This document shows, one piece after another, positions 30,600 through 43,165 of a stretch of 64,000 nt of DNA. The stretch spans positions 1,278,501-1,342,500 of the forward strand of contig WPIO01000065.1 in NCBI GenBank assembly GCA_009760855.2, read 5' to 3'. A program made the position numbers and the translations under genes. Position 1 is the stretch's first letter. The number at the start of each line of letters is the position of its first letter. Origin of the DNA: Cristatella mucedo. Its lineage: Eukaryota > Bryozoa > Phylactolaemata > Cristatellidae. Under the pieces are notes generated by a model. That model was given only the letters and a program-made list of their open reading frames with translations, was not told where the DNA came from and made no database searches.

Positions 30600-33300
30600 A
30601 CATACATATTACATATACCTATTTATATGCATACAGATGTACTTGCAACGAATTTTATTCACGACGTCTCTTCCCACCTGTCCGCCCCATCAGGCTTGGC
30701 TGGCGGTTTCTGCTGCCAATAGAACCATCTATAAGGCTTAAATAGCGGCAGCCATTTGCAATGCATCAATCCCGGTTCGGATCGTGGGCTCATCTTACAT
30801 GATGGTTTTCCTTTTTGAGGACAGAGGGGGAAGCTGTTGGGCTAACTAGCCTTGGAGGCGACGCATTGCTGCAGGCAGCTGGCTCTTTGGGCTCTGTAGG
30901 CTGCTGCCACTGTCACTGTTGTTAAGCTGTTTAAAGAGCCGCCGCTTGAGAGCAGCTGTGGTTGTATTCTGTAGCTCGCATGACGCGTTTCGCCTTCATC
31001 GGTGCACTCGTTGTCATGACCGGCTGTGCAAGTTTTTCTTATACTTGCGAGCTCTGCCTGTTTGACCCGATCCTTGTCCGTCCTGAGGAACTGAGCCGTT
31101 GTGGCAGCGGGGCAGCAGGCCGTAAAAGGTGCACTGTCAATGGATGATGCCGTTTTTGCTCGTCAGGCACTCCCTGCGTCAGCGAAGCAATCTCCTTCAA
31201 CGCATAGTTGTGTCTAAGGACAAGTTGGCAAAGCATCGACGGCGACACATATCGACTGAAACAACACTGGCCGAGGGTTTGGTCACCCAATACTCGTAAG
31301 TTTGTGCTAGCTCCCTTCAACTGAGCAGCAGCAGCAGCAGCAGAGGCTGCAGCTGTGGCTGACTGCAGCTTTGGTGCCCAACGGTGACCAAGTCGACAGT
31401 TCGCCGTCGTAGGTGAACGTAATATATATCGTGCAACGTTGTAGTCTTCTTTGGAGTTCGTAGTCTAGATTCACGCTGCCTTAAGCGGGCGAATTATATT
31501 CGGCAGAATGGGTCTAAAACAGGCACCGGCTAAGGCTGGTGCGGTGAAAATGGTGCCCAGCCAAAGTTACACCGGAGGCCAACTGGGTATCATTGGGCTG
31601 CCCTTCGAATTGCCACGTCAGTCGTGGCACGTGTCACTGAACTGATATTGCCCTACGCTTTGCACTCAACAAAAATTTCATGAGATGCATCAGCTCGTGG
31701 AGAACCCTGCAGTTTTCTTGCTTACTTTCTAAATTTCCTAGCAAACATTTCAGTGTCATTGTGTGCGTTCGGAATTTGATTGTGTGCCAACGTCAGCTGC
31801 TGTTTAGTCTAAGCAGAGACGATTCTAAAATGAGACTAGGGTTTTCTATGGGCACGGAGACTAGGGAATGGCTGCAAAGGAGAATGCCGTGGAACGGAGA
31901 GCGTGAGGGGTTCTCGGGGGCGGGGCGGGGGGGGCAGAGCCCGATCTACCAGGAAGGCCCGCGAGCGCAGACAAGCGAGCATCCTGCTAGCCGGCAAACA
32001 AGTAGCCGAGCAGACGCATTGAACGATTGAAGCCAAAAGCTGCCCAAGTGTGTGGCGGCCAGCCGTCGCGGCAAAGCGTGCCGCACGCATAGAGGCACAG
32101 CGAAAGGAATGCGGCCTGCTAGTGATTGCGAGTCGAGCGGCACGAAGGAGTATTGACCAGGAGAATGGTCGCTCGGCTAGGCTAGGCGAGGCGAGGCGAG
32201 GCGAGGCGAGGCGAGGCGAGGCGAGGCGAGGCGAGGCGAGGCGAGGAGCGACAGCAGCATCGGATGTTAGCTCCGTCTGGATGGCGATTGCAACACTTCG
32301 AGCCCTCGCGTGCACCGGGTCGCCGTCGGACTCTGCAGCTGTCGCTTTCGCTTTGCACGCGTGAAGCTGTGCTCCACGAGCGACAGGAAACTGTTCCGCT
32401 GCCGTCGTCACTACGGGAGCGTTTTCCTTTTCAGAAGCCGCTGTCGGGATGGCAACTGGCAGGAATGCCCTATGGACTCGGTGCACACGGGCGGAGTCTT
32501 CCACCTGACGGCCGGGTCGCTGGTTGGCGTGAAAGTCAATTCCATCGCTCACATCGCTCAGCATCGCGAGAAGACATTCTTCGGCATGTTTCTACTGCGG
32601 CGAGACTGAGCGCCAGCGGAAGCTCGACAAGACAGCTAGCTAGAGTTCTCTTCCATCTTCCATCGTTCACCTCGCAAGACAGCGTGTCGTGCGACCCTTT
32701 GGGTTCCAGGCATTGCTCGTGAGCCGAGCGCGATGTTTCGTCAAACGCAGTCCAGCACGATCGCAGCTGCTCGGATTGCCAAGTTATTGGGCGCCACGTC
32801 CGCAGCGGCGTCGGTGGTGGCGGTGGCAGCTACCAAAGCGCCGACTCCAGGGTAGTACTGGGCACAGCTCACGAAATCGTCTCCGTGGCGGCGAAGGAAA
32901 ATAGTCCCAGGCCAGAAGCAGGAGTTTATGTGGCTCTTTAGCCGATCGCTTGCCCTCTGCACCAGTTTAACAGCCGAAGAGAGCTCAGAGAAGGATGCTG
33001 CAGTGCTGCCGGTGCCCCGGCGACAATGATCGTGCTGGCGACTTTGCTCAATTGCAGAACCTCTACTATGGCAGAAGCATGTCACCTGGTCACCTTCGGC
33101 TTCCTTTTCATGAGCGCGAAACTATGCACCGAACCTGGCGAGAAAGCTGGGCTGTAGCTTGCAACGACCGATGTGCTTTTACATCATCCCACTATTGTGA
33201 CTTTGCAATAGTAATCTTGGCAGAAGTTCAGTTGCAGATTAAAGGACGGCGAAAGGCCAGCTGAGGCTGACCCAGCCAAAGAGGTTGGTGAGACTGTATG
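30600..33300. other. Unrecognised DNA with GC-rich part
   Basis: No supported gene. 31.9-32.9 kb is CpG-rich with overlapping frames on both strands. A (GGCGA)n tract lies at 32176-32247. Confidence 0.5.
32176..32247. repeat. (GGCGA)n pentanucleotide repeat, about 13 units
   Basis: GGCTAGGCGAGGCGAGGCGA and so on without interruption to 32247. Five-base period, so it reads as a Pro-Arg-Leu-Ala-Ser or Gly-Glu-Ala-Arg-Arg repeat depending on frame. Confidence 0.9.
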
Positions 33301-34461
33301 TAATCTGTTTATTTTTTTATAGGTTAACACAATTTTTTAACCATCGCAAATAAATATTTATTCCATCATACTGTATGATAATTGTAAGGACTACGCTGCT
33401 TAGCGGCTGCCCTTGATCTATGGATTTGTGTAGTGTATCGGTGCTCGTTGGTTGGCTGAAGTTGATTCGCTAGACTCCGGCCGTGCAGGCGCTTTTATCG
33501 CAGATTCTAACGAAGTTACTTAAATTGACTGACGGTAGAAAGGAACTTCTCATTAGAAACTCTGAGAGTTTAGCCTGCATCAAATCGGCTAAGACGGTTA
33601 GGCATAGGTAAGTGTGGCCAATCAGGTATTTCGGTAGATCGTGGTAAGACCGTCACCAAGACGCTGTGAGAATCAATCTGAGCAGCTGTGTGGATTTTCT
33701 CCTTCAAGAGACTCGGTGCAATTTTTGCAATGTTTATTCAGAAGGTCGTAGGTAAAGTCAATCTTAACCATGTTCTTCTCTGTCCACCAGCCCAGACAAG
33801 AATTAGGGGCTACCTAATACACGAGCTACTACGATGCTAAAATCATTCCAGCACCCCGGCTCTAATTATTTTGCCAAGACCCATTTATCTCTGTTTGTAG
33901 GCTGCTCAAACTGATCGTGACTAAATTCTCACAGGAAAGTAGCTATCCCTATCGTGACTTTTCCAGACAACAGCTTTTACTGTACTCGTCGTGACAGACT
34001 GTGGAATGAGGTCTGATGCATAATGCAGTCTGCTCACCTATAGACCTTTCTAGGAGTTCCGCTACTGTCACTTTATTACGCAAGTCAGTGACGGCTTTTT
34101 GCTTCAGCTTTCAACTTCCTCATGTTGTCTTTAATGCAACAGGTGTTTGTTATTAGCATCTAAGTACTTTTAAAAAAGCCTCTTAGGCTTCGATTATGCT
34201 GGCGTGGAGATTTGAGAGTGAATAGCAAATACCCGGTTCTTGACGAGGCATTTGAGTGCTGTAAGAAGCAAATTAAACTTGGGTAAATCGCTCCAAGTTA
34301 GAATTTTTCAGGACGGACATTGCATAAAATCCTTTGGGCTATGTATTTTACCCACCACCGATGAGCACACACAAACGAATAACCAGGGGCCCTTGCACCA
34401 AAGAGGGTTTGAGGGCTGATGAGAAAACTACTTTTAACATAAAAACTGAGTCAGAGGCAAA

Positions 34462-34502
<41 letters not shown>

Positions 34503-34904
34503 TTGAGGCGAGGAAAAGCGGGTGGTTGTAGCCAAGTAGGAAGTTTAGCATATCAGGAAAGTTTATGAAAGGACAGGTCACGAGGGCAGTTTGGGGACTT
34601 GCCATGGTGGACAAGGCCTGCAAAAAATGGATACGAATGCTATCTGGGCGGAATTGTGATTTTGGGAGGTCATAAGAGTGGTTTATAGAGCAAGCGCTGG
34701 CTAGCAACAGGTCAGACATGAACGTTATTGGTGATAGGGTGTACAAAAAGTGCCGCGCCCCCTGGTTGGGCATCTCCTTGCGTATTTTCTAGGTCGGCTG
34801 TGGTCAGGCATGGCTTGCACTAGAGGAGTGGTACTGAGCAAGCGGGGTGAACATACCGGAGGGAGGGAGAGGGAAGTCCAAGTCAGTTCTGGCCCGTATT
34901 GCCC
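33301..34904. other. Unrecognised AT-richer DNA with a CA repeat
   Basis: No gene or mobile element recognised. (AC)n occupies 34463-34500. Confidence 0.5.
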
Positions 34905-35950
34905 ACTCCTTAATGTAGAGAGGAAGACCTCCTTGAGACTTCTCTCAAGGAGGCAAACTAGTTTTGTTACGGGAAACGGGTGTGTGATACCAACTGATTC
35001 CGATTGCTGGCCCGTGGTCTTCCGTGATGGATCAAACCGAACATGCTAGCTCAACTTGAAATGCCATTAGAACTGCTTGCAGGCAAAAGACTAACTATAT
35101 CGCTGTGTGGCTTTATCTTTCGCATACCTGTAGCTCAGCCTCCTACTTGGTAACACATGTTGCCCTCGCTCCTTTTTGGCTATCCGAGAAAGTTAAGGAC
35201 ATTTTTATATCTGGCTACTAGACGAAGTTCCAAATGAGGTTCAGGACAAGCCAGTTCATTGCTGCCATACAACCCTCAGTTGGTATCCCCATGGGATGTG
35301 CTATCTCACCTCTTTACTTGCACTTTTCATGGAGACGGTCTCCATGATGCAATACCCGTGCTCTCTACTATAACCTTAGCTTTGCATAGTCTAGAGAGTA
35401 TCGGAGTCTATGATCAATACGAGCATTAATGAATGGCGTTATCGTCGCTTCCCCAACCTTCACGAACCGACCGGGTAAGCGGCGGTCAGTGCACATTGAA
35501 AGCTTTGGGAGCTGATACTCAGTTCGTCTAACCCACAGGTTTTCTGGGGGGGATACTATCGTGAAATCTAGATTAGGACTACCATCTATTGACACGCGCG
35601 CGTCGTCTACCAGGGAAGGTGTGACAAGGAGGTGCTGCTACCAGTTGGACCTTCAACCCCAACTGATATGGCATCCCTTTATCTATGACAATCTAGTGAG
35701 TCCGGTCAAGCGAATCACGCAGATTAAGAGCTGCCACATCCGAGAGTGGCTAGGTATACCGAGGAGCTGCAAAGCGGATGCGTTGTATGCGTCATTTTTC
35801 AAGCTAAGTCTACAAGTCAAGTCTTCGGCGGAGGAGTAGAATTTCGGGAAGGTCAGGATCAATATAATGCTGTTGGATTCTAGGTTAGTACCACCGATAG
35901 CCATTTCCTGGATCAGTTCACTACGAGCGAATGAACTACTAGTGTCACCG
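34905..35950 (+). pseudogene. Second LINE-type reverse transcriptase relic, not LINE-A
   Basis: Broken frames on the plus strand keep the order of a non-LTR reverse-transcriptase family common in invertebrate genomes. 34910-34980 gives ERKTSLRLLSRRQTSFV. 35040-35100 gives EHASS then AIRTACRQKTNYIAVWLYLS, where the active-site WLDL has become WLYL. 35185-35250 gives SEKVKDIFISGY and FQMRF. 35265-35320 gives QPSVGIPMGCAISPL. After a gap, 35640-35840 gives CYQLDLQPQLIWHP, REWLGIPRSCKADALY and LSLQVKSSAEE. Several stops and frame changes plus loss of the catalytic Asp show it is dead. The sequence is unrelated to the LINE-A RT at 58-59 kb. Confidence 0.7.
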
Positions 35951-36967
35951 TTACTGCAGGGGAGCTTGGATCTCGCCTAGCGATGCAAGACCTCACCTAG
36001 GCAACCTCTACAGGACGCGCTGGGTTAGGGCTTGTAGCGCAGAAGGAAGAAATGCTGATTGAGAAGTATGCAACAGTAGCTAAACAGTTGAGGCATGTCG
36101 AGGTAGAAAGACGGCCGGCGAAGGTAGCACGACCAACAATAGCAATAGGGTTGCTTGGGAGTCGACACTACTGATTGAGATCGAACTGATAGCGCTTGTA
36201 CTCGTGGAAGCAGTGAGATTGGCCTTCGCACCGAGGGCCAACATGCGACCAGTTGCTAACAAAATCTCATCTAGTCTAGCGAAAGCTTCGTAAATATAAC
36301 AATATAGGCTGTGCAGCCGGAACACTTGAGCTTATCTTGTCTGGGTACTTTGAGTTGCTAGGCAAGTGCGCCGGTTGGCTCAATCGGATGCTTGTTGAGC
36401 TGTCCTGAAGAAGCTGATGGCGAAAGCCTACGAAACCAGAGCGAGATAGTCCAAATGGTTCCACAGAAGGGTCAAGGGCGGGCAGGCTACGACGGCCACC
36501 ACTAAGTGTCATCATCCACGGCGAGAGCGTTGGATTTCCAAAGCATTGTCTGTTGAGGCCCGGGCTCAATGCTGAGGGGGAGTGGTGGCAGACATTCCCT
36601 GGAGCAGTACGAAGCCTCCGCATGCCCGCTGCCGACGAATCTGTTCGGCTATTGCCCTACGATCTTTGCCCGTAAACGCCTGAGTATTGTTAAGCCAACA
36701 GTGCCTCCGGAGAGAAATGTGGAGTTGGCACGCAAAAGAATGGTTAGCCGCTGCAAGAACTTAGTCGATGAACCGAGTCATTAACGAAGTAGCAACGGGT
36801 GGATACGTGAGCTATTTTCCACGGAAGTCGGCACTCAAGGTTATGTTAGTAGATTGACGACCTCTCTCCTTGGTCGCTTAGTTTTTCGGGGTGCGCACGC
36901 TGGCTGCGATCAGTCACAGAAGTAGCTGGTGCAGCAGAAGTAGGATGCTTTTGGATGTGGTCACCGA
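35951..36967. other. Unrecognised DNA downstream of the RT relic
   Basis: May include the degraded 3' part of the same retroelement, but no block is clear enough to claim. Confidence 0.4.
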
Positions 36968-37113
36968 ATATAATTCCTTTTTATCTGTATAGCGCACTGA
37001 GAGAAATTAGTCCCTATTCAGCCGCTTCACATAGGCTACGGGGCTCAAGCCCACGACCTCGGCCAGACCTTGGTCGAGGCGAGCAGCCTAACCACTGGGC
37101 CAAACCAGCTCGG
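36968..37113 (-). mobile_element. SINE-1 copy
   Basis: Reverse strand: AGCTGGTTTGGCCCAGTGG (A-box region), GGGCTTGAGCCC (B-box core with one change), then the TATGTGAAGCGGCTGAATAG tail and an AT-rich end. Confidence 0.8.
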
Positions 37114-39119
37114 TAATGGAGGATTAGTACAGTCTGATTAGTACAGCTGATCGCTAGTCAGCGGATGAAAGGAAAATGTGGAATCCCTCAAGGAAGGTTC
37201 AGCCGCAGAAGAGCAGGTATGATCTCTACTCAAGAAGCGCCTAAGCCGAGACGGGTCAATGGTGGGGGAATATCGGGATATAAGCGTCATGTCCCGCGAG
37301 ATGCACCCGGACGCCAGCGTCGCTTCTCTCACCAAGACTGCGGCGAGCCGGAGTTTTCCTTACAGTGACCTGCATAGATGAGTCCGCTGGTGTATGCATC
37401 CACTTCCGCTTCGGACGCCGGTCTTTGCTACCCGCTGCTGCTCGCTTCTATCGCTCGGCAGCTTCAGCGGCGGCAGTGGCGGCGGCCGGTGGCATCCGTG
37501 TGTCTGACAGGCGGCGGTCGTCCGGGGTGGCCGGTCCAGCCGGCGCTAGCCTAGCTGAGGTCTGGAATGCCGCAGTTAATCCAGCCGAAGCTCCATTTGA
37601 GGCATCGGTCGGCAAGCTAGCTTGCAATTGGACGGTCAGCTGTAGCCTCCTGCTTTCGAAATTCGGTGCTCTGCATGCTTTGTCTTTCTGCATTGCTTGC
37701 TATACGTTTTTGCTAGATACGTATTTACGCCGGTGAAAGACAGCTAAAATTGGTATCACGCTTTAAAAGTGCGATTGATCGCGACTGAATAGAAGGTCAG
37801 GCTTAGGAAAGCTGGCGGCGGGCGTAGCAGGTGGCAAGCTTAGTCAATTTTGGAATTTCAAGAGCGCAGGAAAAGCTTTTGATCTTGATGGTACCATTGA
37901 TAAGAGTGCTATGTAAGTGCATCTCATTATATTCATCAGTACGTGTCAATGCTGTAAAAGGAGCCTAGTGCTCGTTGGCTGCTCGATTACTCTTGAATTC
38001 GGTGCTGCAAACGAAGCAAACGCTAGTTTTAGTGCGTTCACGGAGAGCTTTGCAGCTGTCACGCCTGTCGATGATGTCAGCTATTGCTGATCTCGCGCTG
38101 ATCCGATCTCTGCAGAACGCGAGCCTTGAGTTGCGCTCGATTTTCAGGGGATCCGCGGTCAAGACTCTTTCAGCGATCGCCAGCGGGATGATGGAAAGCC
38201 GCAGGATTGACTATTTCTGACAAGTGGCTCGGATCGAGGGACCGAAGGGTGAGCTACAGGAACGTCGCCTTGATAGGGTGCTCGATTCTCGCCTCCGGTG
38301 ACCAAGCGTTTTTGTCCATTTTGTCCAGAAATCCTCTCCGATAATCGAAGTTCTCGTGAGCGTGGTTTAAGGGAACCGCTGCAGCTGAAACCTGTTTAGA
38401 GCAGATCTGCTTGCAGCTAGACCGGGGCTCGTAAGGAATTGTGCGGCACGGACGTCTGAATGCTTGCGGCTCTGCCTGCTGTCAAGTTGGCATGCTCCCA
38501 AGCGAAGGACTCCTTATTGGCCGGCGCCTCCCCACCCGAGCGGGGAAGCTGTTATAGCTATGCCGACTCTCAGTGGCCTTTGTTGGGTTCGCCTGCGGCT
38601 TCTGCTGTAACTAGCCTCATTTTACGTGGGTCGATGAACCACGGTCGTAATAATTTTTCACGAGCTACAAGACAATAGAAGCGAAGTGTTCGAAAAAGTC
38701 ACGGAGCCCGATTCGTCGTCTGGCGGCGGTTTATATCGCATCGCTATGCCTACGGGACGGGGCGATGGTGGCCGGTGCGAGCTGAGCTGCCGGGGCCGCC
38801 GAAGTCTTAGCGCAGCGCATACGTCCGGGCCGCTTGGCATTTCCTTTCGGTGCTCGGAGCGAGCGAAGCGGCTCGTGCCGTTGCCCGTGCCGCGATCCGT
38901 TTCCGACATCGCACCGAGCACCGTCCAGCTCGGCTCAAGCCCCGCCCTCTGCCTCTCTGTTGGCGCGGTAGTCGAAGTTTTCTCGCGAGAAGCGCAGCAT
39001 CGTCTGAGACCATCAAAGGTTGAATCATTTGGATTGAAGGCCTTCAAATGAAAAACCGCGCCGTGCATAGGGATAATAATAGGGATAGCGGGAGTGCCAG
39101 CGTGCACTGAATCCACAAG
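37114..39119. other. Unrecognised DNA, partly CpG-rich
   Basis: Open frames at 37365-37736 (Ala/Arg-rich) and 38686-39051 have no recognised domain or splice support. No gene is claimed. Confidence 0.45.
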
Positions 39120-39448
39120 TACCGTATTCTTAAGAGTACACATCGCACCCAAGTACAAGTCGCACCCTAAATTTATGGACAACGTTTTTTTGAAATTTTT
39201 TTTATTGAAAAATTGTATTACTGAATGTACAGCTCATTTTGTATTTATATAAGTTTGCTTTGATCATCACAGTTAGCAAGAAACTCGTCACCAGGATCAC
39301 TGCTAGCATCTTCATAGTCTTCTGCAAAGTTGTCAATATCTGATTCGTCACTTTCACTATATGAAGTGACTTGCAGTCTACAGGAGGCAGGTTTATTTTT
39401 TCAAAAAAATTGGAAAAAAGTGCAATTTATACTTGCAAAAATATGGTA
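39120..39448 (-). mobile_element. Short pogo-like DNA transposon with transposase C-terminal relic
   Basis: About 329 bp flanked by TA. The left end reads TACCGTATTCTTAAGAGTAC followed by two subterminal CGCACCC repeats (39146-39175). The right end is its degraded complement (AAAGTGCAATTTATACTTGC, then AAAATATGGTA). The interior on the minus strand holds 43 open codons ending at 39239: an acidic stretch (SESDESDIDNFAED, then SSDPGDEFLANCDD), as at the C-terminus of pogo/Tigger/CENP-B-like transposases. An internally deleted, non-autonomous copy is the simplest reading. Ends and acidic tail were recognised from general family knowledge. Confidence 0.55.
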
Positions 39449-39917
39449 ATGTGCATTGACTCACGTTCAGGTGAGTACTCAAAGCAACCATGAAGCGCTA
39501 TGAAAAAATCAGGCATGTTTATCCAGGCCTTAGTTACGACGCTCACAGTTTCGTTACGCGAAAGCATACAAAGGACAACTGACTCAGACAGAGCGACGGC
39601 TGCGACGAGCAGGCAGGTCTTAGCTTGCTTTTGAAGGTCGTCCGAGCAGCAGATGACGGGAATTTCAGTCGGTATTAACTTCGAAGCATTAAGAACGTAG
39701 TAACCGACTGTGCGGTCTCGGCCCGAAGATTTGAAGTTAGGCACCAGGGGCTCGAGCGCTTGATCCGAGTCAGGCGCGAACACTTGATCCGAGCTCGCGG
39801 CGCCGACGGAGGCATGGTGCAGAAGGGGGCGTGGTGCCGATGGGGGCGTGGCGCCGAGGGAGGCGTGGCGCTGCGACGCTTATTCGCGATAGATGTGCAT
39901 CGCCGGATAGGTGCATC
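39449..39917. other. Unrecognised DNA
   Basis: No supported gene or repeat. Confidence 0.5.
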
Positions 39918-40385
39918 TCCGGAGCAAGAGAATGAAGGGACCTGCGGGGGTGAGCGACGGAGCCTTGAGATCGCTGCTTTCTTTTTGCTATTAAGCTGCG
40001 CAGTGAAGATGGATGAGCAATGGATGGTGCGGAATGTATAAGACTATGGCAGACGTGCCGAGTTTTGCACCAGCTGTAAGCGCCTTATTGCATGGGCAGG
40101 AAGACCTAGCGCAATGTAATACAATATCTCTCCGTCAGTACCTTCGCAAAGCCACAAGGACTGAGTGGGTGTTACGCGTGAGAGTTTTCTATTTCGCACT
40201 TAAAGCCTACGTGGCTTTTACGAGTAGCTAGTTACAGGAGTCTAGTCAGAATTTCACGAATGAATGCACCCGCTTGGCCCTAATATCCATAGCCAAGCTA
40301 GCTAGAATTTTTGCAATATCGCGTAGAGGGAAAGTAGGCAGACTTGACTGTCCAGCTGGTGGGCACATCCAGTGACCAGCCATTT
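39918..40385 (-). mobile_element. Strongly diverged LINE-A remnant
   Basis: Blocks colinear with the LINE ORF on the minus strand: GCAAGAGAATGAAGGGACCT (39918), TTTTGCACCAGCTGTAAGCG (40065), GCTAGAATTTTTGCAATATC (40301) and GACTTGACTGTCCAGCTGG (40341). About 25-30% diverged; one of the oldest copies. Confidence 0.6.
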
Positions 40386-42916
40386 TGGAAGTGGGCACCC
40401 AGATTCCGTGTAGAGGCTACAGTCTCTTCGCTGACAGAGCGATTTTAAGAGTTAGGCTTTCGAGATTACCAGCAATGCTTGCTTCCATTCGAATACTGCC
40501 GGCTGAGGGGTATTGCAAACCGCACGGTCGACGGACACGTCTCTCCAGCGGGAAATCCCGGGGTAACAACCACGTGATCCCTACACTGCGGCGGCGTCGG
40601 CGGCATCAGTCCGCCGCGGCGGCATCAGTTCGAACCGCTCGCCCCTTTCCTTTCGGTTCTCTCAGCAGCAGAAGCAGCAGCAGCAGCACCTGCTTCTGCT
40701 GCTGCTGTAGGCGCTCGAACTTTGGCTACTGCCGCGGCGGACAGTCCGTTCGCTTCTGCCGCTCGACGCTGCCGGTTACGTCGCTCGAAGCGCCTGGAGA
40801 AGAGCGCCGGCCGCACCGGCCGCCGGCGCGGCCGGCGCAGCAGCAGGGACGGCAGCCGCAGCCGCAGCCGCGCAGACTTCTCGACAGCATCGCAGCCGCA
40901 GCCTCGGATCGTACGTATCGCGCAGGCGCGAGCGACGGCTTCGCCTAGCTGACGAAGCCGTCGTGGCGCGGCGGCGGCGGCGGCGGCGTGTCGCTCCGCT
41001 CCGCTATCGAACGGCAGCGTCTGCCGACCCGAGGCGGGACTCGGGCGTGCCTGCGACGCTGGCTGGCTGGCTGGCTGTCGGCGGCGTAAGTATTCGGCGC
41101 TGCGCATGCGGCCCTAGAGCACGATTCAACGGCGCCATTTATGTAGATACACGTGTGTACAGTTCATTTCTATTTAGCGAGTGGCAAAGAGTGACTTGGC
41201 GGCTATCGCTCGGCGACGGCGGCGGCCACCCGCCCTCCCCCCATGCACCCGTTCAGCTACCCGTTCCGCCTCGCCCCGACTTTCCGTTCGCTTGCGCTCT
41301 CGTATCGCGTTGTCGCGCCGCGCCGCCGGCAACTTGGAAAGCGCGCCATTTTTTCACACTCCGAACGCGAGCAGTTAGCACGCTTCTGCTTGTTTTCGCG
41401 TACTTGTCGCTCTCGGCGCCAGGCGCAGCCAAGACCGTCTAGAGAGCAGCGTTAAGTGAAAAGCCGAAATGGTTGGCAGCGGGCAGCCGGCGGGGGCGGT
41501 GTGCGCGTAGACATTCGGGCACCTGGAGTCCGGCGTCGCCCTGCGTCGTCGTCGCGCGACGCGCACAGCGAATCTTGCTCGGCCGACGTTATCAGTCGAT
41601 TGCCCGGGTCAGCCTACCGCCTATCGCCGGCCGCCCGCCCGCCCGAAGATCAGTCTCTATCTGTGTAACGCTTGGAGTAACTTATCGATCGGCAGACGGC
41701 GGTATGCTACTTCAGTGTTTACCCGGCTACTTCTGTCGCCGCGTCGGTACTTGAACGTTGCATCGGCGTCCTTGCGCGGCCTCGGGCTCAGGCCGCCTTA
41801 CCAACACCCCGCGAGCCCACGCCTTCAGGGGGATTGCCCCGGTCGTCTCCGGCTGCGCACTGCGGTCCTCCGCTCTGGGGCGAAGCGCCGATTACGCCCC
41901 CCCCCCGCGCCTGCCGGCGGCGCTACGTTGGCAGGGACACGCTCGCCGCTCGAAATTTTTGGCTCCTGAATAGTAATGGCTCGGAACCGGCTGTGACATA
42001 ATCCGTGGTTAGGCCGAAGTCATTTGTTATTCAGTCAGTTGAGCTCCGGGCGCCGAGCCTCGAGTCTCGCACACTGGAGATATGAACTTTTTTTTTTATC
42101 GCTAGCCGTGCTTCAACGTTCCAAGGGCTCCGCAAGTTTCTTCGGCTCGCGCGGGTGAGGCTAGGGCTCTTACGAGCGTCGTATTTGCGAGCTATGTAGT
42201 CTTGTCCTTGGCGGACGCGAGCGAGAGCCACCAAAAATTGTTTTCGACGACTGAATTCCGACGACTGAATTGCAACTCAAACGCAGATTGAGACGGTCCG
42301 TAGGAGGCCTGTACTGCTTAGTACCAATAATAATACCTCTGTACTGCTAGGCGAAGCGGGTGAGCATTCGTACACGCAGACTATGAACGCCATCTTTCCA
42401 TCGGAAGTGCACGACAGATCCTCGTACGTAATAAGGCTGCGATGTGTCCTCAGTGTCTGATTCCAAACGGGAAGCCTCGCCGCACGACGTACGGAGCCAG
42501 CGGCGCCGGACTCCGGTTGCCAGTGGCAGCTGCGCAGCTGCCGAAGCAGCTTCCTGTCAGCGTATGTCTGGTCGTCAACACGAAGAGCTCACTTTCGAAT
42601 GGCCGTCGCGGCAAGTTGTAATTCTATCTTGACACGGGAACCGCACGTAGAATCTGCTGGCACTGGAAACAATGGTGCGTTGACGACCTACATCCGGTCC
42701 TCGTCGTACGCCGGCCGTGGATCCTTTGGCCCTGCGTGCGACGCGGGAAGGATGCTGTGCCCACACTAGAAGCTCAGCGCTGCAGCTCAGCGACGGTTTC
42801 GCCGATCGCTCGCTCGCTCGCTCGCATGTCGAGGAGCAGAATAGTCGCAGCCGGCGAAGCGTGTAGCAGCCGAATTAGACGAGGCGCTGTCGGCCGCCGA
42901 CTCAGCCGGGATGTCG
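40386..42916. other. CpG-rich island region with CAG/CTG repeats
   Basis: Very CpG-rich at 40530-41970 with open frames on all strands, as in a promoter/5'-UTR island. A consensus-quality donor, GGC|GTAAGT, sits at 41086/41087. No coding exon can be assigned. A CAG/CTG inverted repeat forms a 15-bp stem (40663-40677 with 40690-40704). Confidence 0.45.
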
Positions 42917-42951
42917 ATTATCGCTCAGTGCGTTTCGCACTGAGCGATAAT
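42917..42951. repeat. Perfect 16-bp hairpin, 3-base loop
   Basis: ATTATCGCTCAGTGCG (42917-42932), loop TTT, and its exact complement (42936-42951). It lies at the tail end of a minus-strand LINE remnant. Confidence 0.9.
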
Positions 42952-43165
42952 AAAACCGTTAACAGTAGTAGTAATAACAATGGTACCCGGGTATAGCTCC
43001 CTCGGAGAGCTTAATCTCTTCATTGGCACTTTACATATGCTGTAAAGGAAGTAAGGTCGAATAATTAGAGGTGACCAGCGCAGGGTCGTTGGACAGTGCA
43101 GCCACGACAAGTGACACACCATCGCAAAGTGTAACGAAGGTGGATTGGAAAGTGTCAACGTAAGG
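42945..43165 (-). mobile_element. LINE-A tail remnant
   Basis: AATAATAA-like tail (42947-42980), stem-loop remnant (TAGCTCCCTCGGAGAGCTTA, 42992-43045), CATATGCTGTAAAGG and fragments of the 3' UTR. Old copy. Confidence 0.6.

Noticed and set aside
30059-30745. Long Cys/Val or Thr/His repeat proteins
   Set aside because: Translations of TG/CA and CT microsatellites.
31836-32564. 242-codon minus-strand protein
   Set aside because: Open only because of GC richness and the (GGCGA)n repeat; composition-driven.
34928-34953. 11-bp hairpin (CCTCCTTGAGA) as a regulatory element
   Set aside because: Lies inside the coding relic of the second LINE RT; likely incidental.
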